Source: Sorex araneus (taxonomy: Eukaryota; Chordata; Mammalia; Eulipotyphla; Soricidae). From it: a stretch of DNA of 64,000 nt. Within the stretch, counting starts at the first letter, position 1, and each line of letters begins with the position of its first letter. Shown here piece after piece: positions 20,535 to 32,614 of the stretch. The DNA is taken from positions 110,194,035 through 110,258,034 of the forward strand of contig NC_073305.1 of NCBI RefSeq assembly GCF_027595985.1. The letters are read 5' to 3'. Made by a program: the position numbers and the translations under genes. A model generated the notes under the pieces. That model searched no databases. It was not told the DNA's origin and saw only the letters and a list, made by a program, of their open reading frames with translations.

Positions 20535-21339
20535 AACAGACCCTCTGCTCCTAAAGACTTTGATCGAGAGGTCTTCTAATCCGTTTTGGCACCCAGTGCA
20601 GCTTCTTGCAGCTATGCATTTTGACTGTTAACTGAGCTACAAACTCGTGCCGCCCAGGGAGAGATTTTCTCTCTCTGCCCTGTTTTTCTGAGCGAAAATG
20701 GCAGCGGTGGCAACATCCACATGGCGAGAGCCACCCTCTAAGACCCTGAACCCGGAGGCAGGACTTTTTTAGTGACATAGTCTATAGGTGGTCCTGGGAG
20801 GTGGGGGGGGGCATTACCGGCATGCCTTCCACCCAGATATAATCCGGAGCTGCGGTGCGAGAAACGGACCCTCTGCTCCTAAAGACTTCGATCGAGAGGT
20901 CTTCTAAACCATTTTGGAATCCAGAGCAGCTTCTTGCAGCTATGCATCTAGACTGTGAACTGAGCTAAAATATCAGAAACCCAGAACCGCTCGGCCGCTG
21001 TTGTGGCCGCTTGAACTCAGAGTCTTCACTCTCAGCCATGAAGAGAAATTATTAAATGATACCTTTTCAGCAGGCCTGATTGTTGGGGGAAAATTCCAAA
21101 CAATAATAGTGAGTTCTCTATTGAAATATTGAATGTACTCAAAGTATAGAGAGAATAAAAGGAAGATCATTAGCTACTTAGGTGGGGGGTGGGTAGGAGG
21201 GGGGTATATTGGGGTTCTTGGTGGAACATGTGCACTGGTGAAGGGATAGGGGTTTAACCAGTATATGACTGAGACTTAAACCTGAAAGCTTTGTAATTTT
21301 GTTTACGGTGATTCAATAAAATAAAAACTTTTTTAAAAA
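20535..21339 (+). mobile_element. Composite retroposon (CR) copy with 14-bp TSD
   Basis: AATAATGTTCTCTA (20521-20534) recurs at 21340-21353 with one mismatch. The body has two tandem units starting GACCCTCTGCTCCTAAAGAC at 20539 and 20867 (328-bp period). It continues with CCGCTCGGCCGCTG, CCTGATTGTTGGGGG, AATAATAGTGAGTTCTC, a G-rich tract (GGTGGGGGGTGGG), GTGCACTGGTGAAGGGATA and ATTCAATAAAATAAAA. No coding potential is seen. Confidence 0.9.
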
Positions 21340-21365
21340 AATAATATTCTCTAGTGGTATTTCTT

Positions 21366-21617
21366 GGACTGGAGTGATAGCACAGCAGGTAGGGAGGGCA
21401 CTTACCTTGCACATGGCCAACCCAGGTTTGATTTCTCCATCCCTCTTGGAGAGCGGGACAAGCTACTGAGAGTATCCCGTCTGCACAGCAGATCCTGGCA
21501 AGCTACCCATGGCATATTTGATATGCCAAAAACAGTTGCAAATAATCTCACAATAGAGACGTTACTGGTGCCCACTCGAGCAAATCAATGAGTAACAGTA
21601 TGACAGTGCTACAGTGC
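21366..21617 (+). mobile_element. RTE-tailed SINE (SINE-R), full length, with TSD
   Basis: AGTGGTATTTCTT is repeated at 21353-21365 and 21618-21630. The head GGACTGGAGTGATAGCACAG is the same tRNA-Ala-like head as SINE-A, but the rest differs: AGTATCCCG, CAAGCTACCCATGGC, ATATGCCAAAAACAG, TCACAATAGAGACGTTACTG and the RTE-like end, finishing in ACAGTGCTACAGTGC instead of poly(A). It lies directly next to the right TSD of the CR element. Confidence 0.93.
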
Positions 21618-21724
21618 AGTGGTATTTCTTAAACAAAACAAATCTAACATATAATAACCATGGAAAAGCCATAAGTTGTTATATCACTAAAAGTCTAAGA
21701 ATTTAGAGAAGCTTCCAGTAAATT

Positions 21725-21835
21725 TTTGTTTCTTTGTTTTGTCTTTGGGCCACACCCAGCAGTGCTCAGGGTCTTGCACTTGGTGGCAGACAAGGCAAGC
21801 TTCTTCCTTCCCCATTGTACTATCTCGCCAGCTCC
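21725..21835 (-). mobile_element. Old SINE fragment, antisense
   Basis: The plus strand shows GGGCCACACCCAGCAGTGCTCAGGGTC and GCAAGGCAAGC, then CTATCTCGCCAGC, the reverse complement of a diverged SINE tail, middle and head. The central part is partly deleted. Confidence 0.6.
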
Positions 21836-21839
21836 CACT

Positions 21840-22565
21840 TCCAATAAAATATAAGCACGTGGTTTTCAGGAGAGAGAAAGGTCCACCATAGGATATATGA
21901 AGTTCATTAATAAATATCAATCTTTTCTTAAAAATTCAAGTCAAAAGTCTGACTATTTTATATGTCCAGGCTGAGATATTGACATATGTAATACCAGAAT
22001 TAGTGGAAGATGTTCGGGCTAGAGAAATAAATTTAGAAATCACACAGAACATTTTCAAATTCTTACATAAGGGGCAATTTAGGCAGAAAGAAATCAGAAC
22101 TAGTTGTTTGCTATAATTTTCTAGATTGCAGAGAGAAGAAAGGTTTGAGAAAGGAAGAAAATAAATGGCAAAGCAGGAAAAGCCAAAAAAAAATATTCTC
22201 ATTGTTTCAAGATTTTATTGTTAATGTTACCAAGATCTCAAATGATAAGACTCTTTCCAATTCCACTTCCACTTCCTCTTACACTTAACTCAGTAAATAA
22301 AATCAAATTATTCGGATAATCAGACAAATCTCTATTTCTCTACATCCCATCCAAAGCATAAACTGTCCGCTATAGTAAGAGCATTGATCCCATTCACAAG
22401 GACTCTACCATTATAAGCTAGTCATCTTCCAGAAGTTTCACTAAGTAATTTCATCACATTGGACATTAAGACTTCATCATAAATTTTGAGGATGACACAA
22501 ATATTCAGATCACATCAGAAAAATTCTGTTTCTTGCTAATAAAATTACTTTAACAGCAATGTTGC
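21840..22565. other. Intergenic DNA, no gene recognised
   Basis: AT-rich sequence without a coding signature or a repeat that I recognise. Confidence 0.4.
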
Positions 22566-22569
22566 TTAA

Positions 22570-22800
22570 ATACTGTTGGGTTGGGGTGCATGTACTGCAT
22601 GTACCTGAACCCAGCTCAATCCCTGGCACTACATGGTGTTCCAGGTATCACTAGGTGTGCACAAGTGGTCTCTGACACTGCAGGATCTGAACAGCACCAC
22701 ATCTTCAGACTGCCACCTGGCAAAGAACTGCTGGGAATGGACCTGAGCAAATCCTTAGGTCTCCTGAGCAACCCTTTGGAGTCCCCCCAAATATTTTTTA
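22570..22800 (-). mobile_element. Probable old SINE-like repeat, unclassified
   Basis: CAGCTCAATCCCTGGCACTACATG and CAGGTATCACTAGGTGTG recall B-box and tail motifs of old tRNA-derived SINEs, but the order is unclear and the sequence is strongly diverged. Strand is uncertain. Confidence 0.35.
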
Positions 22801-22829
22801 AAGTGAAAATAAATACATTAATTAGTCAA

Positions 22830-23380
22830 TGAACCGTGACTAAAGTGGGTAATCTGAGTGTATTATAAAGATGAAATTCTAAGACCTTTGGATGTTTTAC
22901 ATATTCTGAGTATTCACTAATATAACAGAGCAGAACTGGGACAATTTACTCTTCTCCTTTATACCTAGAGAAGTAATGTTGAGTTGCACACATTCCTTGC
23001 TTTGGAATTGCCCTCACTTTTGGACTAAGCAAGGCAAGCAAGCATGTGGACTATAGATAATTATCCTTTCGGTAGTTTACAAGGAATGTACTTATGCATT
23101 TTGATGACAGAAGGTAAAACAATGAAGTCTTTACATATATATGCCATCTACTCTCTGAAAAGTGAGAGTCAGAAGGAATGAGAAGAAAATTTGCTTACAG
23201 CACTCTACATTAAGGAATCCCTACAATGTAAGTGATTTGCACATCAAATGACACAAATCCTGTTCAAATGAGAGAGGTACACCTTGTCTCAATAGTCAAG
23301 AATAAAAAGTTTTGACCATGAAGAGCATGACCAGAGACCTACCAAATTAAGTTCAGTCAAAATATATCATTTTGTAAAAA
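22830..23380. other. Intergenic DNA, no feature recognised
   Basis: No gene or repeat can be supported. Confidence 0.4.
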
Positions 23381-23384
23381 CTTA

Positions 23385-23583
23385 TTTTTTTTATTGAATC
23401 ACTGTAATATACACAGTTACGAAGTTTTCCAGTCATAAAATAGTCCAATACCCATCCCTTCACCAGGGTATATTTTCTGTCACCAGTGTCCCAGTTTCCC
23501 ACCCTCCTCCCAAATCCCCACCTGCCTTTATGGCAGACACTTGTTATCTCTCCTTCTAACACCTTTCCAAGCAAAGATAAATT
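23385..23583 (-). mobile_element. L1 3' end, antisense, interrupted by an LTR
   Basis: On the plus strand it starts TTATTGAATCACTGTAATATAC (reverse of the ...GTGATTCAATAA end) and contains CCCATCCCTTCACCAGGG and CCACCCTCCTCCC, the antisense of the GGTGAAGGGATGGG and G-rich L1 3' motifs. A solo LTR is inserted next to it. Confidence 0.8.
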
Positions 23584-23589
23584 GTCTAT

Positions 23590-24882
23590 TGTGTAAACAC
23601 ACACACACACACACACAAAAGGGGCACACTGGGCACAGGGTAGCGGCACTCTATCTCTCCCGCTGCCCGCATTCGGTAGTCTCCAGCCACTTCCTTCACC
23701 CCGGCGAGGTTGATGGCGATGATGCGGCAGGTGAAGGAAGGAACGAGGGCCAGGCTGGTTGGTCTCAGTTTATTCCATTCCCATCTCCATTCTCCTCTGA
23801 TTCTCCTTCTGCTTCTTCCTCCCCTATGCTACTTCATTCTCCTCCTCTGGATCTGGATGTGGATCTGGCTTCTCCGGATCTGGTACTGGAACCCCCAGCC
23901 CACTCTTACAGCCTAGTTAAATCCCCCATCATGAGGGGTTGGGGCTTACACATAGGTGTGGTCACAATCAATAGGATTAAAGTTCTTTCCCTCAGGGGAT
24001 GCTGCTTCTAGGACAGATTCTCTTTCAGCAGGACACCCGCCCAGGAGCAGAATCCCATGGATGTGTTTCTCTTCTCCTTGTCCAACTAACATATAAGCAT
24101 TCATAATATTAATCATTTTGGTATGGACACAGCAAGAGATGCATTAAACTTATAGAATTGCTCTCCTGGGGTCATCTCGATCTCAGACTACAATGCTCAG
24201 GAGAGATTAGTCTTTCCTATCCCTAGCAGGGTCCTAGTCTCGTCGTTGCTTTTGAATCATGACAGCATTTGTCCATGACAAAGCTCTTAAGTTAAAGTTA
24301 AGCATTAGGCACTTTGGCCAGGCCCATCTCGATGCCAGGATAGCACATAACTCACCGCTTGCCCTGGGTCCAACAGGAACATGCTTTTGGGGGTGCTAGG
24401 AAGTAACGGCAGCTGAGGCTTAAGTGGAGAAAGCAGATGCCCGGGAGTGAATAATATTTGAAGCCAATTAAATCCCATGTTACAAAAGCATATTAACAAC
24501 TTTCTTTCTTTGTCCATACAAAAAGGACATTGCTTTAAAGTAAATTATTCAAAAGACACAAGGAGAGGAGAAAGGCAATATTAACTTATAAAACAAGTTT
24601 AGTGTGCTAGAAAGATCTGAACTTAAAAATTAACAGAGTCTGATTAGGGGGAAAAGCTGATTAACTGGTTGGGGAAGAGAGCATAGAGAAGTGGTTACAG
24701 ATAGACAAAGGAACGGGAGTGACTCGGGAGCACTTTGATGAGTGTGACCCGATAAACCTAAACTCCTTGTGGCAAGGGGAACAGGACATACCAATGTTGT
24801 CTTAAAATGTTTAGAGATTATTACCAGATAAACCTTAACTCTTTGTGGCAAGGGAGAAAGGACAAACCAATGATATTCTACA
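23590..24882 (-). mobile_element. Solo LTR of an endogenous retrovirus, copy 2, antisense
   Basis: Flanked by GTCTAT at 23584-23589 and 24883-24888. The plus strand runs TGTGTAAACACACAC...GATATTCTACA, the reverse complement of an LTR with TG...CA ends related to copies 1 and 3. Shared blocks include CTTGCCCTGGGTCC, GGCCCATCTCGATGCCAGG and the segment near 24240-24300. It has a CA microsatellite (23598-23617) near the 3' LTR end and an internal GTGGCAAGGGRAACAGGAC-like repeat at about 24770 and 24845. At 1,293 bp it is the longest of the three. No viral genes are present, and the open frame at 23541-24011 has no known match. Confidence 0.82.
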
Positions 24883-24910
24883 GTCTATATTAAATCAAAA
24901 TATAGTTTTA

Positions 24911-25088
24911 ATTTTGGGAGATGATGGTGGGGATACCTGGCTGTGCTCAGGGCATACTCCTGGCTCTGCACTCAGGGATCACTCCTGGTGGTTACAGGGT
25001 TACAAAACTTGGTTGACTGATGCAGGGCAGGTGCCTTACTGGCTATTCTTTGACTATGGTCTGTATATTATTGTTTTCATTTTTTCAA
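24911..25088 (-). mobile_element. Old SINE, antisense
   Basis: The plus strand shows GCTGTGCTCAGGGCATACTCC, GGCTCTGCACTCAGGGATCAC and GGGCAGGTGCCTTACTGGCT, the antisense of a diverged SINE. Similar 12-mers (AATATAGTTTTA at 24899-24910, AGTATAGTTTTA at 25089-25100) may be its decayed TSD. Confidence 0.65.
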
Positions 25089-25100
25089 AGTATAGTTTTA

Positions 25101-25960
25101 AGATAATAAGGATGATAAGTTAAAGCAGAAATTGTCAAGGAAATTATTGACAATTTAAAAGAAACATTTTATTCTACATTTAAAAGAAACCCTGAAACAC
25201 TTAATAAAAATAATTCAAATGGCAAAGGACAAAGCTGAAAAACTTTAGAAAGTTTAGAAATTAGAGACAAACTTACTGTCCCTAAAAGAGAGTTCCATGT
25301 ACACCAAGGGACAATCAAGAAAAACATATAGTCTTCATGCACAGTTCAGGAAATACCACAAGGAGTCAGAGAAAGTAAGAAAGTTTTATTTTTAATTTTT
25401 ATTTTTAATAAAATAAATTTTTTTATTTTATTTTTAATCTGATTTCAGTTTTCAACACAAATTGGAGCATAACATAAAGGATTTTGAAGATAAAACCTTG
25501 ATTTTATAAAATAAGATCTCTTTACACTCAAATGTCAGTTTTTAGTTATATGGTTATGAATTTGAATAATAAATGTACTTGCTTCTACAACAAATTAGCA
25601 CATATTTAATTACTTGTAACAACATAAATGTATTGTATTGGAGATTTATTGTATTGTACGTCAGAAGTCTTGGTATAAGTTCCAGCACTAAAATCAAGGT
25701 ATCAATGGAGATGTTTTCCTTTGTGGAGGTTCTAGTAAAGAACCTGTTTGTCTTCAGTTTCTGGTTGCCAATAATTCTTGGTTTGTGGTTCCTTTCTTCA
25801 TCACCTGAGTGATCAATAGATGATCCTTTTGTGATTACATCTCAAAGAAAGATTCTTTTATTTTAGGAATATGTGATTACACTGGATTCACTCAGATAAT
25901 CTATAATAATCCCCCCATTCATTGGTCCTTAACCTTTATAACATTTCTAAAAATTTTCTT
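25101..25960. other. Intergenic DNA, no gene recognised
   Basis: AT-rich sequence with an A/T-only patch at about 25385-25435. No gene or named repeat is supported. Confidence 0.4.
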
Positions 25961-25965
25961 CGCCA

Positions 25966-26110
25966 TGTAAACTAATGTATTCACAGGATATAGGGATTGG
26001 GCATATGCATACTTAGGATATGTATAGGATCTCAGTATACATTAGTTTACATATGCATATGTCATGTAAACTAATGTATTCACAGGATATAGGGATTAGG
26101 CATATGCATA
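25966..26110 (+). repeat. Local 98-bp-period duplication with an inverted segment
   Basis: ATGTAAACTAATGTATTCAC through GGGATTRGGCATATGCATAC occurs at about 25966-26012 and again at about 26064-26110 with one mismatch. Between them TACATTAGTTTACAT (about 26039) is the reverse complement of the start of the unit, so the locus can form a hairpin as well. Confidence 0.85.
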
Positions 26111-26484
26111 CATAATTCTACCTTCCACAGTAAATTCAAACAAGGATTTTCTTAGTGTGCTTAATCCTTATCTGCCTTCAAGTGTTCCAGATATGATCTG
26201 ATGTCTAATATCTTGCCCAAATTAATGATGTTTCTCTTGCTATTCATAAATTTTGATGACCTTCATGTTGTTAATTTAATTTACTGAGGAGATGGTGCCT
26301 TCGCCTTTATACAGAATAGAAATGCTCTCAGCATTTCACTTGATATATTACTCTCTCTTGTACTCAGTTGAAATATTATAACTCAAACACATGTTTTTAG
26401 TCCTTTGTTCATCTATGCATGCAAGTGCTACATCAAATACTCTCCTGGAGGCACGTTCTGCATATTTCCTTTCTTAAGATGATT

Positions 26485-26673
26485 GCTGAGGCTGGAGCAA
26501 TAGCACAGCATGTAGGGAGTTTGCTTTGCATGCAGCTGACCCAGGTTCGATTCCCAGCATCCATATAGTCCACCATGCACCACCAGGAGTAATTCCTGTG
26601 AGCATAAAACAGGAATTACTGGCTCATATTCATGGCCTGTGCATTGCTGGATGTGAACCCCCCGCCAAAAGAA
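26485..26673 (+). mobile_element. SINE-A with TSD and an internal change
   Basis: Head GGCTGGAGCAATAGCACAG and B box GGTTCGATTCC are present. AAGATGATT flanks it at 26476-26484 and 26674-26682. The middle of the tail holds an extra unusual block (AAAACAGGAATTACTGGC) before GGATGTGAACCCC. Confidence 0.85.
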
Positions 26674-26689
26674 AAGATGATTTCTATAC

Positions 26690-28870
26690 AACACCACAGA
26701 GATAGAGAATTTTATTGATGCTCTTATCATTTAATAAGCACAGGGAAAATAATTTTATATTTTTATAGACCCAAAACAACAGATAAATGGTTATTTTACA
26801 TCAAGCTATCAAAAACAGCAAATTAGTGACTTGGAGAAAATACTGTTCTAAAATAAGTCAGTTAAAATTTCCTCCAAAATCATTTTGTATATGTTTAAGA
26901 AAGTTTTTTTGTACTTGTTTTACAGAAAGTCATTCGCCCCACTGAGTTCTTTTTGACTTCCCTGGGTATTCAGATCATAGATGCCATAGGAGATTAGAAT
27001 TGAAAAAAAAAAGGAATTTAGCTTCTTCTATTAATGGATAAAAAATTGAGGAATAATGAAGTAAAAAGAAGTAATACATAAAGACCTCATTGACTTTTCA
27101 GTAAAGAGTCAAATTTGGATTGCTATGGCACATTACTCAGAATTAGGAAGTAAAGGGGAAAATCCTCATATTCTCAGGTTTCCAACTGACAGTACCCTTG
27201 TTTATAACATAACCTTGAGAATAGATAATGGCTACAAGTCAGTAGAGCAGAAGATCAGAGAAGAGAGGGGTGTCACTTATGCTGATGAAATGAGTTTACC
27301 AACAATAATGAGAAACTGAATGCAGTCCCTTGAGAAATGATGGTTCAGCCTGGTTTCCCTCACAGTCTAATTTCCGTAAAACATTTTCAGCCATAACTTA
27401 CTTTAATTTTTAATAAACAGGAAAGTTGAAAATCTGCTGAGGATTTGATTTCTGGTGCTCAAAAACGTTTTTTCAGCATTCTTTGTAATTCTACATTTTC
27501 TCCAGAATACAAAAACATGAGGTAGCAAGTAGTTAATTTCTCACAGCCTTTGCTCAACCCTATCCTTTTTCTTACCTCTCTTCTCACGTATGTATGCCTG
27601 TGAAGGAGTAATGCAGTGTTTTTGGTCTTCATTCATTTATACTATAAAATTTCAATCTCTGAAATTTATGTTCACACACCTCCTGCCTCAAATCTCCTAC
27701 AGCAAGAGATATTGGTAAAATGAAATAAAAGATAAAACAAATCTCAACACGTGCAGAGATGAGAGCTTCAGTTCAATTTGGGGCAATTTCAAGTAACATG
27801 TTACATAATATTCTCACCTGTATAATTTCCACCCTCTGCTAATATCACAGAGAAAATATTCAAAAAGTTTCTGGGTTTGGCGTATTTTGTCTTCTTCAAT
27901 TTTGTTGAAGTATAATTGACAAATATTTAAGCGTATAAAGTGGTTATCTGATATACATATACATAATAAAAGGATTCCTCCATCCAAATAATACATACAT
28001 CAGCTCACATATGTATTCTTCTTTCTTTATTTATTATTGGTCACCAAAGGCTAGCTAAGTGGAGAAATGGGCAGTAGGTTGTTTACTTGAATAAACATAA
28101 CAAACTTTGTTGTATATAAGCCAAGTTGAGAAATGCATGGCACTATTCCATTCTGTAGGACAGTTTACTAAAAACACTATATCTGACTTTATATCTACTA
28201 AGATCCTGGACATCTCTGGATTTTCCTGATGTCCTGTAATAAATGTGTTATTCAATGAATTCATTCAATACAACACACCTCTTTCAACTCTGCCTAAGTT
28301 TCTCTTTAGGCTCAGAAACCCTTGTCACACCACTCATTGATACTATGTACATCTCTCCACTTGGAAAAGACATTTAAATCATGAAAAAGAATAAGAGATC
28401 TCCCAAGAGAGACAACAACATAATTCCCCTAAGGTAATAAAATTAAAATATTATCTATTTGTGAAAGGTATGCATTATAAAAGTGGGAGAGTTGGGACAG
28501 GAATCAGACTTTCAAATAAGGTACCAATAATTAAGATCGAGGACTTTAAAGACAGAGTTCTAGATTGGATTCCTGTCCTGTGATTTACAAACTATTTAAA
28601 CTTGGGGAAAATGATGAATATCCAAGTTTCAAAGTTGAATAACATCATTACCAATTTTTTTCATCACAGTTTGTGAACACCAAATACATTAATTTTAGTA
28701 CTTGACAGTGCATTCAAAGTACACAAATACAATAATTATGTCACTTAGACCTTAAAAAATAATTATGTCACTTAATCACAAGACACCTTTATAAGTGCCA
28801 TGAATATATGTGAAATATTTTAAATTTTTCATCTAGAAGCCAGTAAGTGCCATTATCCTCAATAAAAATG
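26690..28870. other. Intergenic DNA, no gene recognised
   Basis: About 2.2 kb without a supported gene. A plus-strand frame at 27125-27319 has no family signature. AATAATTATGTCACTTA is repeated at about 28730 and 28759. Confidence 0.4.
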
Positions 28871-28871
28871 T

Positions 28872-29010
28872 ATTATGGGAGTTGGAGAGTTAGTACAGTA
28901 GGTAGGGCATTTGCTGCATAAGACCCTACTAGGGTTCTATCCCTGGCATCATATATGGTCACCCAAGTCTCACCAATTGTGACCCTTAATCGTAGAAAAA
29001 GGAGTAAGTA
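28872..29010 (+). mobile_element. Old SINE
   Basis: GGGAGTTGGAGAGTTAGTACAGTAGGTAGGGCATTTGC head, AGGGTTCTATCCCTGGCATC B-box region and CACCAATTGTGACCC tail. Strongly diverged and partly deleted. Confidence 0.7.
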
Positions 29011-29083
29011 CAACCAGGGTGTGGCTGTTGTACCAAGAATCTTGGGCAAGGTGACTGAAAACATTTAACTGTAAACAAAATAG

Positions 29084-29310
29084 AGTATCCCACTCCTATG
29101 GCAGAGCCTGGCAAACTCCCCGTGCCATATTCAATATGCCAAAAACAGTAACAATAACAGGTCTCATTCCCCTGACCCTTAAAGAGCCTCCAATCATTGG
29201 GAAAGACAAGTAAGGAGAGACTCCTACAATCTCAGGGCTGGGACAAATGGAGACGTTACTGGCGCCCACTCAAGTAAACCCATAAACAATGGGATAACAG
29301 TGATACAGTG
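29084..29310 (+). mobile_element. RTE-tailed SINE variant, head truncated, with TSD
   Basis: AAACAAAATAG flanks it at 29073-29083 and 29311-29321. It contains AGTATCCCACTCC, ATATGCCAAAAACAGTAAC and GGTCTCATTCCCCTGACCC, with AAAGAGCCTCCAAT and GGGACAAATGGAGACGTTAC, ending GGGATAACAGTGATACAGTG. The block between the AACAG and ACAAATGGAGACG motifs is about 80 nt longer than in the other SINE-R copies; the same variant is seen at 51395 and, antisense, near 37485. Confidence 0.85.
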
Positions 29311-29329
29311 AAACAAAATAGAAAAGAAA

Positions 29330-30558
29330 ACTTGCCTAAGTGGAAGAGCTCTGAAAGAGCAGTATATCAGTTCTGGGTAGATTAAATTGTTGATTATATG
29401 CCCTATATCCATTCCTTTATACCTCCCTAACAAATTTCAGTTTTGTTAGTCAACTTCATACCCAGTTCATATTAGTTCTCAAATCAAAATCCTACCCACC
29501 TTTCCAGAAATTGGTAAGTTGTAACTTTACCCATTGAGACTGGGAGAAGGTTTCCTGTCACTTTTATACTTTCTATTCTTCTTCATCTTCTTGAAGGTAT
29601 TCTAGACATTATTTGGAAATTGCTCACTGTCAGGAGTCATGGAAATAGCTCAAACGACTAGCTACTTTGCATTCCAGAGGATTGGTTTCAATTCCAGGCA
29701 CTGTATAGAATCACAAACACAAATGGAAGCAACACCCAAGCACTGCACAAGAATTATACTCTGAATACTTCCAGGTGTGAAAATGAAATGTAAAACAAAA
29801 AATGAGAAACATCTTTGTTGTCAGAAATACCCATTAAACTATCAAGAATAGATTATTTCAAAGATATGTCCCTTTTAAACAAAACCATTAAACAAATATC
29901 TCATACTCACATCAATTTGATCAGAGGTCTTTGATCAATTCATGCATCTGCAGTTTTGAAGGGCAGCAAATGAATAAAGCCCTCAACAAGGCGACTCTTT
30001 CATTTTCATACCTGAGTTCTTAAGAAACCAAAACAGAGTTTCAAATCAAGAGCTACAGTATCTTCTACAGGAATAATAAATCAGATGAAAAAAATGGTTT
30101 AGTCTGGTCACAGAACTGATGAGAGAAAAGATTCTCTGAGCAAATCTCCTCGCTCGTGCTTGTACTCACTCCACAGATACATACATTAATAGATCTTTTT
30201 GTTTATGTATAAAAACTCATAGAAATTAATATGAGTTTCTTTATACATGAAAAACTTAGAAATTAATCTTAATAACATAGAAATGGCCTTTAAGAGACAT
30301 GCAGTTAATGTAACAGTTATGAAAAATGTATATGACAGAAGTTGAGGAGGTAGTACAAGTGGGAGCATACATACCTAACACGGCCAAAACCGTGAGTCAG
30401 TAGGACCTCACTGAGCACATCCAGGATGGTCCAGATGGCCCCTATCAACCCAAGAAGCACATTGCCATGCTGACTGTAAAGCCATCAGTACCACATCACT
30501 GGGCCAAACATCATCGAGTACTCCCAGATAATATTTTTTTAACTAGTGATATATATCA
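29330..30558. other. Intergenic DNA with one possible old SINE at about 29638-29800
   Basis: No gene is seen. From 29638 to 29800 faint SINE motifs (GGTTTCAATTCCAGGCACTG, TCCAGGTGTGAAAATG) suggest a very old copy. The rest has no recognised feature. Confidence 0.4.
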
Positions 30559-30574
30559 CAATGTATATATTGAT

Positions 30575-30740
30575 GGGGCTGGAGTGATAGCACAGCATGT
30601 AAGGCGTTTGCCTTGCACGAGGCCAACCCGGGTTCGATTCCCAGCATCCCATATGGTCCCCTGAGCACCACCAGGAGTAATTCCTGAGTGCAGAGCCAGG
30701 AGTAAATCCTGAGCATCACTGGGTGTAACCCCCAAAAAAA
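30575..30740 (+). mobile_element. SINE-A with imperfect TSD
   Basis: GGGGCTGGAGTGATAGCACAG head, GGTTCGATTCC B box, tail CTGGGTGTAACCCCC then A-run. ATGTATATATTGAT (30561-30574) resembles TATGTATATAGTGAT just after the tail. Confidence 0.93.
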
Positions 30741-30789
30741 CTATGTATATAGTGATATATATAATGCATAGTAACGCATGATAAACTAT

Positions 30790-31545
30790 TAACAAAGCAA
30801 GAGAGAAAATTCAGGAAAATATGAGGAATCTTGCTAAAAATATTGAAGCAATAAAAATATTTTGATCCAAAAAGCTAGATTTCAAAACCATAACAAAATA
30901 AATAAAAATCTCAATAAAATTAAAACAAATTACAACAATTTCAATACCACAAAGTAAATAATACATTGAGTTAAAAATAATCTAGAAATGACTCAAATGT
31001 AAGAAGAAAAAAATTCAGAAAAATTAAGAAATCTTTCAAGAACAATTAAACTGTTACAGGAGGAAACAAGAATATTGATGCAAGATGGTGAAGACAACAA
31101 AGATAATAAAGTATATATTCAAGGAAACTATCTTGATAATTTTTCTAAGTTATTAAAAGAAGTAATGCTAGAAATTCAGGAAATTGGTAGTACACCCAAG
31201 TTCCTAAGTGTCAAATAATGTACAAGACACATAATTGTTAAATTATCAAGAAAAAAAATTAAAGACTTCAAAGTGAAATATATAACATACATACAGTGTC
31301 ACTATAATATGCCTAGTCTTAAATATATCTGCAGAAACTTTAAACTGAGAGTAAAATGACATAGTCATAATTTTAAAGGGCAAAAAATATCCACAAACAC
31401 TACTCCACCCTGTAATACTATCCTTAAGAGGTAACATATAATAAAGACCTTCTCTGATTAATAAAAAGATAATGTATTTTATCACCAGTAGGCTTATATT
31501 ACAAGAAATGTTGAAAGGAATTATTTTCTAAGAAAAAGATACAAT
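30790..31545 (+). mobile_element. Probable old L1 ORF1-region fragment
   Basis: The end, TTTTATCACCAGTAGGCTTATATTACAAGAAATG, resembles the last codons of ORF1 in old mammalian L1s. The upstream A-rich sequence is compatible with decayed ORF1. No frame is open over a useful length. Confidence 0.45.
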
Positions 31546-31629
31546 ACCATAAAACCTTACATATAATGACAAATGATAATATATAATTATTTGTCAATCT
31601 TGTTTATCTTTTCATTTATATTTATTTTC

Positions 31630-31975
31630 ATTTTTTTGATATTTTTAATTTCAATTTGTTAATTTGTGCTCTAATTTTTATTATTTCTTCTTCCTGCCTA
31701 CTTTGGGCTCCTTTGTAGATCCTTTTCCGGTTTCATATGCTGTGTGGGTAATGTATTTATATGCACATTTTCTTCCTTCCTGATGAATGCTTACATTGCT
31801 ATGAACTTTCCTCTCAATACTGCTTTTGCTATGCCCCATGAATTTTGGCAACTCATATCCTCATTCTCATTTGTTTCCAGAAATTTTTATAAATTTCTTC
31901 TGTGATCCTCTGAATATTCTTTTAACATCTTGGATGAATGAGGAGCAAACTAATGTGTTGTATGAGGACTGATAG
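31630..31975 (-). mobile_element. Old L1 fragment, antisense
   Basis: GAACTTTCCTCTCAATACTGCTTTTGCTATG and CCATGAATTTTGG on the plus strand recall sequences that I associate with antisense old mammalian L1. Exact region and limits are uncertain. Confidence 0.45.
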
Positions 31976-32424
31976 TGACTAAATACATGTGTTTTTTTTA
32001 AGTTTTTATTTCTTACTGAAAGCCTAGAACAAATGTCAAACTGAGAATAAAATCAATCTACTAGATAGAAAAGAGCTATATAAATACAAATAGAAGAAGC
32101 AAGGACCATAGGATTTGGTCTCTTAAAGGCCTGTGTCAAACATATCTAAGTCTTCCAAATTCATAAGCCACTAAAATCTTTATCTTTGAGGCCATTTTGA
32201 CTTGTCATATATATATATCACATGTGAATAAAAGATCCTGAAAAATAAAGAAAAGGAAGAAGAGAAGAAGCAAATAAAAGCTTCAATTGTATATAAGATG
32301 AAGAAAAATATAAGCAACTTGCAAGAAATAAGGTCTCTAGCTCTGGTCTGGCTAGTTTTGACAGTTTGTCATGTCACACTACAATCTTAGCCTGGTAATA
32401 GAGTTCTTACTTCATAAACAAAAA

Positions 32425-32608
32425 TATATAAAGTGTTGAGAGAGATGGCATAGCCAATGGGGCACTTGCCGTGCATGTAGCTGACCTGGGTCTGATCCTT
32501 GGCACTACATATGTTTCCTCTGGCACTGTTAAAAGTTATCACTTCTGACAGAGCCAGGAGTAAGCCCTAAGCATTGTTGGGTGTTTCCCCAAAAACCAAA
32601 ACCAAAGC
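32425..32608 (+). mobile_element. Old SINE
   Basis: GAGAGATGGCATAGCCAATGGGGCACTTGCC head, GACCTGGGTCTGATCCTTGG B-box region, GAGCCAGGAGTAAGCCC tail and an A-rich end. Diverged from the young family by about a quarter by eye. Confidence 0.75.
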
Positions 32609-32614
32609 AAATGT

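Noticed and set aside
23541..24011. 156-codon plus-strand frame
   Set aside because: It lies antisense inside a solo LTR and includes the CA microsatellite; no family signature.
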